In this document: in pieces, positions 1-8,266 of the stretch
How the letters are laid out: every line of letters begins with the position of its first letter
Position numbering within the stretch: position 1 is the first letter of the stretch
Assembly: GCA_023413645.1 (NCBI GenBank)
Contig: JAEZPN010000103.1
Span: forward strand, 1 to 21,401
DNA from: Bacteroidota bacterium
Lineage (GTDB): Bacteria > Bacteroidota > Bacteroidia > Bacteroidales > Rikenellaceae
Length of the DNA stretch: 21,401 bases
Direction: 5' to 3'
The notes under the pieces: model-generated
What the model saw: only the letters and a program-made list of their open reading frames with translations
What the model was told of the DNA's origin: nothing
Database searches by the model: none
Program-made: the position numbers and the translations under genes

Positions 1-5
1 GCATT

Positions 6-2927
6 ATGGCAAACAAACTTTTCAAGTCATTCTTCGCTTTAGCAATGGTCGTGGGCTCGGCTCTCGGCTTCGTTGCTTGCGAGAACGAGGGCAATGAGGT
101 TAGTGACAACCCTTCTGTGGCGGTGTCTACAACATCATTGAACTTCGCGATGGAGGAGGGTAGCCAGAGTGTTGACGTCACATCTAACGCCGATTGGAAG
201 GCGGAGTGTGATGCCGACTGGGTTACTGTGACTCCTGCTGCTGGTACAGGTGACGCTAAGCTCTCCGTTGCAGTTGCAATGAACGACTCTGGTGAGGCGC
301 GCGAGACAATCATCAAGGTTATCGCATTGCACAAGATCTATGGCAACTGGGAGACTAAGAAGATTACCGTTAAGCAGTCTGCATCAACCGATGTTCCCGT
401 AACTGAGGAGTTCCTCTACGGCGACAACTTCGACGGTAAAGAGGCAACTAAGGAGTATGGCAACAGCAACAGCTCATGGCCCTACATCGACCAGTTCCCC
501 GAGTTCGCAAACCCCGAGGGTCCCGCAGCTGAGAATGTAACCTACTCTGGTAGCGGCGTATCTGTTCGCGCTAACTCAACTTCTAACAGCTCTTACTCAG
601 ACTACGCTGGTTCAGGCTCGAATAACATCTTCTTCGGTGGTGGCGCATACTTCCAGGTTAACGACATCGCTTTGGATGCTGCACAGGTGAACTACAAGAT
701 GACTTTCGGCTCGGAGAAGTACACTCAGGATGGCGACAGCACATTCAAGCCCGAGGAGTTCATCATATCGCTCTCTAAGAACGGCGAGGAGTGGGCACCC
801 GTAACCTACACATATGCTGGCACAGAGCCTGGTCGTTGGAACATGGCAACTGCAGAGTTCACATTGGCAGCTGGCGTGGAGACTCTCTACATCAAGTTCG
901 AGGCGAAGGTTGCTTCTGTATACCGTCTCGACGACGTTAAGCTCTACGTAGGTAATGGTGGTCAGACTATCGACCTCGACAACATCCAGATTGTTGAGCC
1001 CGAGCCTCCTACAACCGACGCTCTCTACTACGAGAACTTTGACGGTAAGGGTGCAGCGAAGGATAGCAACGGCTACTGGCCCTACATCGCAGACTTCCCC
1101 GAGATGAAGAATGCTGCAGGTCCTGCTGCTGCAAACGTAAGCTACGAGGGTTACAACGCTACTGTTCGTAACAACTCTAACTCTGACGGCTCATACTCAG
1201 ACTACGACGGTTCTGGTGTTAACAACATCTTCTTCGGTAAGGACAACGCTTGGTTCATGGTTAAGGAGCTCGCACTCGAGTCTTCACAGAAGAACCTCAC
1301 TTTGACCTTCGGTACAGAGAAGTACTCACAGACTTTGGGTAGCCTATTCACACCATCGGAGTTCATCGTATCACTCTCTGGCGACGGCGAGAAGTGGTCA
1401 AACGTTGAGTACACATTCGCTGGTACTGCTGAGGGTCGCTGGAATGTTGCAACTGCAAACTTCACTTTGAAGGAGGTTCCCGCTAAGCTCTACATCAAGT
1501 TCATGGCAACTGCCGAGAGCGCATACCGCCTCGATGACGTTACTTTGAACGTTGGTGAGGGTGGCCAGGAGATTGACCTTGCTACAGGTGTTGCTGGTGG
1601 TGACAATGGCGACAATGGCGATAATGGTGACGAGGGTGGTAACGACCAGCCTAACACCCCAGGTGTTGGCGAGTATGCCTCTGACTCTGCTTTCGTATGC
1701 ACCGAGGACAACTCTACAAACGCTGCATACTCACTCGGCGCAACTACTATCAACGGCGAGGCTGTAACAGGTTTCAAGTTGGGTAAGTCAAAGCAGGCTG
1801 GTAAGTTCATGTCTGGCGCTGTAGGCGTAGAGGGTACAAAGTATCTCAACTTCTATGCTCAGGGCTGGAAGGGTGGCGATGTTACCTTGTACTTCCGTGT
1901 TGACGGTGGTGCTACACAGTCAGTGAAGCTCGCTTCACACGACGGTGCAACAGGTAACCCTCCCTTCACTGTTCTTACATTCGCAACTACAGACCACTAC
2001 TCATTCCAGCTTGAGGGCTTGACTGCAACATCAAAGATTGAGTTCTCAACAGATGCTAACTTCGCACTCACAACAGCTGACGCTACAATGGCTACAGCAC
2101 GCGCTATCGTTTGTGGCGTTAAGCTCACTGACGAGGCACTCACTCCCGGTGAGGGTGGTGGCAACGAGGGTGGCAACGAGAATCCTACTCCCGAGCCAGA
2201 GCCAACTGATGTTGTGGTAGCTACAGTAGCAGAGTTCTTGGCAGCTGAGGAGGATTCAACAATCTACGAGCTCACTGGTGTTATTACATCTGTAGCAAAT
2301 ACAGAGTATGGTAACTTCTATCTTAAGGATTCAACTGGTGAGGTTTATATCTATGGTTTGTGCAGTCCCACAGGTGCACAGAAGTATTGGGCAGAGTCTG
2401 GTGTAAAGGTTGGCGATACTATCACCGTACAGACAGTTCGCACATCTTATAATGGCACTCCACAGGGTAAGAACGCAATCTACGTTTCTCACGTTGCTTG
2501 TGAGGTAGTTGAGCCAGAGGTTCCCGAGGGTTGCACTGTAGCAACCATTGTATTCTCAGAGTTGGGTTATGCAAATGCTGAGAGCGTAAATAACAAGACA
2601 ATCAACGTTGATGAGAATATCTCTCTCGTATTTAGCCAGGGTACTGCTAATAATGAGCCAGCTTACTATTCATCTGGTATGGCAATTCGTATGTATCAGA
2701 ATGGTGCATTGCTCGATGTTGATGGCAACGGTAAGACTATCAAGTCTATTGAGTTTACTTTTGCAAACAATCACTACTACCTCGATGCTAATGTAGGTTC
2801 TATGAGCGAGGAGGGCATTGTTCGCACATGGACTGGTGAGGCTTCATCAATTCAGTTTAAGGCAACTGGTACAGATAAGGACCATAGAGCATATGTAGCA
2901 TCTATGACCATTACTTACGAGAACTAA
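6..2927 (+). CDS. Large multidomain surface lipoprotein (BACON, duplicated beta-sandwich, OB-fold)
   Basis: Predicted secreted lipoprotein of 973 residues; exact function not recognised. The N-terminus is a lipoprotein signal ending FVAC with Cys25, followed by acidic ENEGNE, which resembles a Bacteroidota surface-export signal. A BACON-type Ig-like domain covers about residues 35-125. Two homologous beta-sandwich modules follow (about 136-326 and 339-526), each with FDG, WPYI, SDY.GSG.NNIFFG and YRLDDV motifs. A DNG-repeat linker, a further beta domain (about 556-710), a Gly/Pro/Glu linker, an OB-fold-like domain (about 735-832, with ELTGVITSV and GNFYLKDSTGEVYIYGL) and a C-terminal beta-sandwich (about 840-973) complete it. 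OB-folds of this type are often attached to extracellular nucleases, and the next two genes encode nucleases, so surface nucleic-acid or matrix binding is a reasonable inference. No catalytic motif was seen. The ATG is five bases from the window edge, so its promoter is out of view. Confidence 0.85.
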   Translation: MANKLFKSFFALAMVVGSALGFVACENEGNEVSDNPSVAVSTTSLNFAMEEGSQSVDVTSNADWKAECDADWVTVTPAAGTGDAKLSVAVAMNDSGEARETIIKVIALHKIYGNWETKKITVKQSASTDVPVTEEFLYGDNFDGKEATKEYGNSNSSWPYIDQFPEFANPEGPAAENVTYSGSGVSVRANSTSNSSYSDYAGSGSNNIFFGGGAYFQVNDIALDAAQVNYKMTFGSEKYTQDGDSTFKPEEFIISLSKNGEEWAPVTYTYAGTEPGRWNMATAEFTLAAGVETLYIKFEAKVASVYRLDDVKLYVGNGGQTIDLDNIQIVEPEPPTTDALYYENFDGKGAAKDSNGYWPYIADFPEMKNAAGPAAANVSYEGYNATVRNNSNSDGSYSDYDGSGVNNIFFGKDNAWFMVKELALESSQKNLTLTFGTEKYSQTLGSLFTPSEFIVSLSGDGEKWSNVEYTFAGTAEGRWNVATANFTLKEVPAKLYIKFMATAESAYRLDDVTLNVGEGGQEIDLATGVAGGDNGDNGDNGDEGGNDQPNTPGVGEYASDSAFVCTEDNSTNAAYSLGATTINGEAVTGFKLGKSKQAGKFMSGAVGVEGTKYLNFYAQGWKGGDVTLYFRVDGGATQSVKLASHDGATGNPPFTVLTFATTDHYSFQLEGLTATSKIEFSTDANFALTTADATMATARAIVCGVKLTDEALTPGEGGGNEGGNENPTPEPEPTDVVVATVAEFLAAEEDSTIYELTGVITSVANTEYGNFYLKDSTGEVYIYGLCSPTGAQKYWAESGVKVGDTITVQTVRTSYNGTPQGKNAIYVSHVACEVVEPEVPEGCTVATIVFSELGYANAESVNNKTINVDENISLVFSQGTANNEPAYYSSGMAIRMYQNGALLDVDGNGKTIKSIEFTFANNHYYLDANVGSMSEEGIVRTWTGEASSIQFKATGTDKDHRAYVASMTITYEN
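411..1583 (+). repeat. Intragenic tandem duplication of a ~190-residue module
   Basis: Two consecutive modules, 411-983 and 1020-1583, encode homologous protein segments that can be aligned by eye over nearly their full length. Shared blocks include SDY.GSG.NNIFFG, TFG.EKY, EFI.SLS..GE.W and YRLDDV. The DNA has clearly diverged, so this is an old domain duplication and not a recent one. The short linker between them carries a proline-rich EPEPPTTD segment. Confidence 0.8.
1602..1628 (+). repeat. 9-bp tandem repeat encoding an Asp-Asn-Gly linker
   Basis: Three consecutive copies of GACAATGGC; the third is the synonymous variant GATAATGGT. They encode DNGDNGDNG in the linker after the second beta-sandwich module. 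The flanking Gly/Asp/Glu residues suggest a flexible acidic spacer. Copy number could change by slippage without breaking frame. Confidence 0.75.
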
Positions 2928-2950
2928 CACTTTAAACTCTTTCGCCGATG

Positions 2951-2975
2951 CTCGGGTGGGGTAGTCCTACCCGAG
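2951..2975. other. Intergenic hairpin in operon gap
   Basis: CTCGGGT (2951-2957) pairs with ACCCGAG (2969-2975) around an 11-base loop. An alternative inner GGGTA/TACCC pairing exists. No T-tract follows, so it is not a canonical intrinsic terminator. It may be a processing or attenuation element that lowers expression of the nuclease gene relative to the lipoprotein upstream. A near-consensus -7 box, AATATTTG at 3008-3015 (one mismatch to TAnnTTTG), lies between the hairpin and the nuclease start, so a weak internal promoter is possible. Confidence 0.4.
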
Positions 2976-3033
2976 CTGGCGGGAGGGATAACGAAATTAC
3001 TAAGAGGAATATTTGCGAGGAAAAATAGAGATA

Positions 3034-4227
3034 ATGAGACGATTTTTTGCGATTATATTTTGCGTTATAGCAACTGCAGCTATCTGCGGTTGTGAGGGTT
3101 TGACACACGAGACTATCAAGAGCAATGCCTATGTCAAGGTCGATGAGATTAGAGGTGATAGTAAGAATTGCGCTGTGGTGCTTGAGGCACAACAGGGTAC
3201 TTCGTACTCTATAGCCGTTGAATCGGAAGACGACTGGGCTAAATTTTCAAATAGTCTCACATCTTTGGAGGGTGCCATGGAGAGCACTACCAAGGTTGTC
3301 TATCTCTATTTTAGCAAAAATGCGTCAGGTGAGTCACGCACAGCCAATGTTGTGGTAAACTACTCGGATGGCAAGCACTTCGAGTTCTCGTTCACACAGC
3401 ATAGCTACGACAGCAGCATCGCCTTTAGCCGTGAGTGGGCAGAGCTGCCCGTGTGTAAGGAGGAGAAGAACTATATCTTTAACGCACACTACGGAACATT
3501 AGGTCTAAACAACAATGCACGTAACTACACCTACTGCTTCGACCCCTCGGTGCGTGCATCGTTGTGGGTGGCATATCCCCTTCACAAGTCTCACACATCG
3601 GGCGAGGGTAACCGCAATTATAGCTCGTTTGGCTACGACCCCAAGGTCGATGATGAGCTCCAACCAAACCTCGGTCGTGGCTCATATAACGGCTGGTACG
3701 ACCGTGGTCATCAGCTCCCAGCGGCTGACCGCAAGTGCTCACAGCAGATGATGGACCAGACATTCTACGCTACAAACATGACCCCACAGCAGTCGAACTT
3801 CAACCAAAATAAGTGGGGTGTGCTGGAGGGTAGAGTGCGCAATATGGTATGTAGCGACACGCTCTACGTCGTTACTGGTGCATACTTTGGTGACCAACAC
3901 CACTCATCTATCGACAGCAAGACGACAGATAAGTCGGGTAACACTTGTCCAACGCCCACACACTATTATAAGGCACTGCTTCGCACAAAGAAGGGCAACA
4001 CCGGTAAGCGCATCGACGAGATTACCGAAGCCAATGAGTTGCGTGCTATAGTATTCTGGCTTGAGCACGAGAATACGGGCGATGACACCATTATCACCTC
4101 ATCGGACTGCATCACCGTAGCACAACTCGAAGAGATTACTGGCTTCACATTCTTCCCAATGCTCGATGACGACATCGAGGCAGAGGTTAAGAGCACGAAG
4201 GTAGCTTCGGAGTGGGGCGTAAACTAA
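3034..4227 (+). CDS. BACON-domain DNA/RNA non-specific endonuclease (NUC1 family), lipoprotein
   Basis: Predicted surface or periplasmic nuclease that cleaves DNA and RNA with a divalent metal ion. I start it at the ATG at 3034 (397 residues) because a compact lipoprotein signal begins there and ends ICGC (Cys20); an upstream in-frame TTG at 3013 would add seven charged residues before it. Residues about 30-125 form a BACON-like domain. The C-terminal part is a Serratia-type nuclease domain: YDRGHQ holds the catalytic His226 and Arg224, and SNFNQNKWGVLE gives metal-ligand Asn257 and Glu265 with the same eight-residue spacing as Asn119 and Glu127 of Serratia nuclease. TNMTPQ just before it is also typical. 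It is second in the operon, 106 bp after the large lipoprotein and 50 bp before a second nuclease-fold enzyme. All key catalytic residues are present, so it should be active. Confidence 0.92.
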   Translation: MRRFFAIIFCVIATAAICGCEGLTHETIKSNAYVKVDEIRGDSKNCAVVLEAQQGTSYSIAVESEDDWAKFSNSLTSLEGAMESTTKVVYLYFSKNASGESRTANVVVNYSDGKHFEFSFTQHSYDSSIAFSREWAELPVCKEEKNYIFNAHYGTLGLNNNARNYTYCFDPSVRASLWVAYPLHKSHTSGEGNRNYSSFGYDPKVDDELQPNLGRGSYNGWYDRGHQLPAADRKCSQQMMDQTFYATNMTPQQSNFNQNKWGVLEGRVRNMVCSDTLYVVTGAYFGDQHHSSIDSKTTDKSGNTCPTPTHYYKALLRTKKGNTGKRIDEITEANELRAIVFWLEHENTGDDTIITSSDCITVAQLEEITGFTFFPMLDDDIEAEVKSTKVASEWGVN

Positions 4228-4277
4228 CCGCGATGATGGGGTAGCACAACTACGAAACAAATTTAATAATTAAGTAT

Positions 4278-5309
4278 ATGAAAAAGACTCTTTTAATGCT
4301 ATTAGTAACGCTGTTTGCCGTAACAGCGGGTGTGGCACAGGACAAGCCATACACGGTAGTATTCTACAACCTCGAGAATCTCTTCGACATCTACGATGAC
4401 CCAGAGACTCACGACGAGGAGTTCCTCCCCGATGGTGTTAAGCAGTGGAACGAGATCAAGTATCAGAAGAAGCTCTCAAACATGGAGCGCGTACTCTTCG
4501 ACATTGCTGCCATCCAGAAGGAGTACCCAATCGTGATTGGTGTGTCGGAGATTGAGAACCGTTCGGTGCTCGAGGATCTCGTATCGCAGCCCAAGCTTAA
4601 GGGCGCAAACTATCGCATCTGCCACTACGACTCTCCCGATGCTCGTGGTGTAGACTGCGCATTCCTCTATCGTGCTGATGTCTTCAAGCTCGAGGGCTCG
4701 GACAACATCAAGCTCGAGGTGGAGGAGTTGCCCAACTTCCGCACACGAGACCTTGTGGTTATGTGGGGCACAATCGAGGGCGAACCCTTCTACTTCCTCG
4801 TGTCGCACTGGCCCTCACGCCTCGGTGGTAAGGAGGCTTCGCAGTTCAAGCGTGACGCTTGCGCAAAGCAGATTAAGGAGATTAAGGATAAGTTGATTGC
4901 CGAGAACCCCGCAACTAAGGTTGTCGTTATGGGTGACTTCAACGACGACGCTACCGATGCCAGCATCACTAAGGTTATGGGTGCTAAGGCTAAGGTTAAG
5001 GAACTTGAGTCAGGTGACTTCTTCAATCCCTACAACCAGATGCTTCGCTCTGGTCTCGGCACACTCGCATATCAGGATGTGTGGAACTTGTTTGACCACA
5101 TCTGCGTAACCGAGAACTTAGTAAATGCCGAGGAGGGCAAACTTCGCATCATCAAGGGTAAGAAGTTCTATGGTAACATTTTCACTCGCCCATATATGCT
5201 CCAGCAGGAGGGTCAGTATAAGGGTTATCCCTTGCGTACGTTCGTTACAAACAACTTCCAGAACGGCTTTAGCGACCACTTCCCCGTATATATCTATATC
5301 GGCAAATAA
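4278..5309 (+). CDS. Secreted endonuclease/exonuclease/phosphatase (EEP) family protein
   Basis: Metal-dependent phosphodiesterase or phosphatase of the DNase I-like fold, 343 residues. A type I signal peptide ends near TAGVAQ (residue 21) with no lipobox, so the mature enzyme is probably periplasmic or released. The family motifs appear in order: NLENLFD (31-37), GVSEIEN (88-94), DARGVDCAFLYR (121-132), VSHWPSRLGG (175-184), GDFND (219-223) and FSDHFPV (331-337). The metal-binding Glu, the catalytic His177 and the C-terminal Asp333-His334 pair are all present, so activity is expected. The family also includes sugar- and lipid-phosphate hydrolases, so nuclease substrate is inferred from the NUC1 nuclease gene upstream and the OB-fold lipoprotein and receptor downstream. 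No TAnnTTTG box is seen before it, consistent with read-through in an operon. Confidence 0.9.
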   Translation: MKKTLLMLLVTLFAVTAGVAQDKPYTVVFYNLENLFDIYDDPETHDEEFLPDGVKQWNEIKYQKKLSNMERVLFDIAAIQKEYPIVIGVSEIENRSVLEDLVSQPKLKGANYRICHYDSPDARGVDCAFLYRADVFKLEGSDNIKLEVEELPNFRTRDLVVMWGTIEGEPFYFLVSHWPSRLGGKEASQFKRDACAKQIKEIKDKLIAENPATKVVVMGDFNDDATDASITKVMGAKAKVKELESGDFFNPYNQMLRSGLGTLAYQDVWNLFDHICVTENLVNAEEGKLRIIKGKKFYGNIFTRPYMLQQEGQYKGYPLRTFVTNNFQNGFSDHFPVYIYIGK

Positions 5310-5327
5310 ATATCAAACATATAATCT

Positions 5328-8255
5328 ATGAGGAAATTTTTACTAACTACACTATGCGCCCTCCTCTCTTTGAGTGCCTTTGCACAGATGGGTGGTATGA
5401 AGGGCGTGGTCGTGTCACGCGAGACGCGTGAGTCGATTGGTGGAGTTGCTATTTCGATTAATGGCATCGCCGTCAACACCACGACAAACGAGAATGGTGA
5501 GTTCGTGATTGAGGGCTTGGAACCAGGTCAGTATCTTCTGACTTTTTCGGCTTACGAGTTCGAGGATCTCGAGCTTATGGTGCGCGTTAAGGAGCTTGTT
5601 CATGACATGCAGTATGTCTATATGATTCCTGCTGGCGTGACCGTTATTGATGACTCGGCATTTGCTGAGCTCGACACCGATGCTGAGAACATGGGTGATG
5701 CACAGGCTATGCCCTCGACACTCTCGGCATCGAAGGACATCTTCAACAACATCGCTTCGTACCGCTTCTCGGAGATGCGCTTCAACGTGCGTGGCTACGA
5801 CTCGCAGTACCAGGATGTATATCTCAATGGCATTCGCTTCAACGATGCACTTACGGGCTATGGCCCATGGTCTTTGTGGAGCGGTCTTAACGACGCTACA
5901 CGCAACCAGGAGACTACATCAGGTCTAAAGACTTCGGACTTCGGCTTGGGTGGCGTAGCGGGTACAACAAACATCAACGCACGTGCATCGCAGCTCCGCA
6001 AGGGTTTCCGTGCAAGCGTTGTTAACTCTACGCAGCTCTACCGCTTCCGTGTTATGGTGAGCTACGCCTCTGGTCAGCTCGACAACGGTTGGTCATATGG
6101 CTTCTCGCTCTCTACACGTCAGGGTGGTAACGGCTATGTGAATGGTGTGTACTACAATGCCTATGGCTACTTCTTCTCAGCAGAGAAGATCTTTAATGCC
6201 AACCACCGCCTCTCTGCCACAATATTGGGCACTCCCACACAGCGTGGTGCACAGCAGGCATCAACACAGGAGGCATACGACCTCTGGGGTGATAACTACT
6301 ACAACCCCAACGTAGGTTTGCAGGATGGCAAGGAGCGTAACTCTCGCGTACGCCGCACACACGAGCCTATCGCCATGCTTAACTACAACTGGCAGATTAG
6401 CGAGAACACATCGCTCTCGGTTGCTACTTCTGTACGCTTCGGTTTCAATGGCTACTCAGCGCTCACATGGTACAAGGGTGAGGATCCACGTCCCGACTAC
6501 TACCGCGTGATGCCTTCGTACTATGGCGACCGCTTGGAGCGTCGTACTTTGCTCAACAACTTCGCTGAGGCCAACGACATGACTCTTCCATTTACCGATA
6601 CTGACCTCGAGACTGATCGCTTGAAGTATATCGAGTATATGCAGAACTGGGACGGTTACATCGATTTCGATGGCTTGATTCAGAACAACATGGTGGGTGA
6701 GGTTAACAATCAGTATGGCGAGGGTCACCGCGCAGCATATATGATTGAGGAGCGTCACACAGACCAGATTGACTACAACTTTGCTGCACAGCTCAACCAC
6801 ATCTTCCGTGGTGGCTCGAAGCTAACGGCTGGTGTGCGTGCTCGCGTAAACCGCACAGAGTACTATTCAACTGTTAAGGACTTGCTCGGTGGCGACTACT
6901 GGTTGGATGTTGACAAGTTTGCAGAGCGCGACTTCGGTAGCAATGTGGTATCTTACCAGAATAACATGGCCTACTATCGTGAGCATGGTCACGCTCAGGC
7001 AGTTAAAGAGGGCGACAAATACAACTACGACTACTATGCACACGTTCGCGAGGGTCAGCTTTGGGCTATGTACGACGTGAAGGCTGGTGGTTTTTCAGCA
7101 AATATCGGCGCAGAGGTAGGTTACACAAGCCTCTGGCGTGAGGGCCTCTGGGAGAAGGGCTTGTTCCTCAATGAGAATGCTGGTGGCGACCGTGGTAAGA
7201 CATCGTTTGGCGATTCTGACAAGGTGAATGCTCTTACCTACAAGGGTAAGTTAAACCTTGCGTACCGCTTCAATGGTTCGCACACAATCGAGGCCAATGC
7301 TACTATCATGCAGAACGCTCCGATGTTCAACAACTCATTCGTTTCGGCACGTACACGTAACCAGATCACTCCAGGCCTCAGCCCCGAGCGCATCTACGGT
7401 TTCGATGTATCGTACAACCTCAATACTCCATGGGTTCGTGCTCGTGTTTCGGCATACTATACCCAGATGATGGACCAGTCTAAGGTTATCTCGTTCTACG
7501 ACGATACTCAGGGTTCATTCACCAACTTCGCAATGTCTGGCATCGACAAGCGCTATATGGGTGTTGAGTTGGGCTTGAGCGTGCCTATTGCATGGGGTCT
7601 CTCATTGCAGGGTGCTGTGAGCCTCGGTGACTATATCTACACCTCTAACCCCGAGTTCACACAGATGATTGACAACTCTGCAACAGACGTTGTACACAGC
7701 GTAGTGAACTGGAAGGGTATGAAGGTTGAGAGCACACCACAGACTGCTATCAACGTAGGTCTTAACTTCAAGGGTCCTAACAACTGGTACGCTTCGTTGG
7801 ATTTCAACTACTACGACCGCTTGTACCTCTCAATGAACCCAATGTACCGTACACAGTACTTGGAGAATGAGATCAAGCGCATCTACGACTGGAACAACCT
7901 TGAGACTGGTCGTCAGAAGGCTGCAGTAGTAGAGGTTATCGACGGCATCCGTGCACAGGAGGAGTTGGGTAATGCCTACACCTTGAGCGCAAGCATCGGT
8001 AAGAATTGGCGTATTAAGTATAAGTATACTCTCGGTTTCAGCCTTCAGGTGAACAACATACTTAACAACCAGACAATCCGTACGGGTGGTTACGAGCAGA
8101 TGCGTCTGAACAAGCTTTCGGATCCTATCATCTTCCCCGACAACGAGGGCGAGATGAAGATTATCACGAAGCCTACAACCTATTCACGCTTCGACTCTAA
8201 GTACTTCTACATGAATGGTATCAACTACTACCTTAACGTATACTTTAGATTCTAA
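5328..8255 (+). CDS. TonB-dependent outer-membrane receptor with carboxypeptidase-regulatory-like domain
   Basis: Outer-membrane importer powered by TonB-ExbBD, 975 residues. A signal peptide ends at AFAQ (residue 20). Residues about 24-100 are a CarboxypepD_reg-like beta-sandwich (GVVVSRETRESIGGV, NENGEFVIEGLEPGQYLLTF). A short segment VTVIDDS (104-110) may act as the TonB box. The plug spans about 125-220, with FNVRGYDSQYQDVYLNGIRF and GVAGTTNINARAS. The rest is barrel, rich in aromatic alternating strands, ending YYLNVYFRF with the terminal Phe used for Bam-dependent assembly. It lacks a clear SusC signature and has no SusD partner; the next gene, 11 bp on, is an OB-fold lipoprotein. Two nuclease-family genes just upstream suggest nucleic-acid fragments or nucleotides as cargo, but this is inference. 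Siderophore or peptide transport is the main alternative. Confidence 0.93.
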   Translation: MRKFLLTTLCALLSLSAFAQMGGMKGVVVSRETRESIGGVAISINGIAVNTTTNENGEFVIEGLEPGQYLLTFSAYEFEDLELMVRVKELVHDMQYVYMIPAGVTVIDDSAFAELDTDAENMGDAQAMPSTLSASKDIFNNIASYRFSEMRFNVRGYDSQYQDVYLNGIRFNDALTGYGPWSLWSGLNDATRNQETTSGLKTSDFGLGGVAGTTNINARASQLRKGFRASVVNSTQLYRFRVMVSYASGQLDNGWSYGFSLSTRQGGNGYVNGVYYNAYGYFFSAEKIFNANHRLSATILGTPTQRGAQQASTQEAYDLWGDNYYNPNVGLQDGKERNSRVRRTHEPIAMLNYNWQISENTSLSVATSVRFGFNGYSALTWYKGEDPRPDYYRVMPSYYGDRLERRTLLNNFAEANDMTLPFTDTDLETDRLKYIEYMQNWDGYIDFDGLIQNNMVGEVNNQYGEGHRAAYMIEERHTDQIDYNFAAQLNHIFRGGSKLTAGVRARVNRTEYYSTVKDLLGGDYWLDVDKFAERDFGSNVVSYQNNMAYYREHGHAQAVKEGDKYNYDYYAHVREGQLWAMYDVKAGGFSANIGAEVGYTSLWREGLWEKGLFLNENAGGDRGKTSFGDSDKVNALTYKGKLNLAYRFNGSHTIEANATIMQNAPMFNNSFVSARTRNQITPGLSPERIYGFDVSYNLNTPWVRARVSAYYTQMMDQSKVISFYDDTQGSFTNFAMSGIDKRYMGVELGLSVPIAWGLSLQGAVSLGDYIYTSNPEFTQMIDNSATDVVHSVVNWKGMKVESTPQTAINVGLNFKGPNNWYASLDFNYYDRLYLSMNPMYRTQYLENEIKRIYDWNNLETGRQKAAVVEVIDGIRAQEELGNAYTLSASIGKNWRIKYKYTLGFSLQVNNILNNQTIRTGGYEQMRLNKLSDPIIFPDNEGEMKIITKPTTYSRFDSKYFYMNGINYYLNVYFRF

Positions 8256-8266
8256 CTGCTAAACTG

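Noticed and set aside
1602..1631. Possible CRISPR-like short repeat
   Set aside because: The units are 9 bp, contiguous, without spacers, and lie in frame as a protein linker.
3013..3033. Upstream TTG start for the NUC1 nuclease
   Set aside because: It would put seven charged residues before a compact lipoprotein signal, and the ATG at 3034 gives a standard N-terminus.
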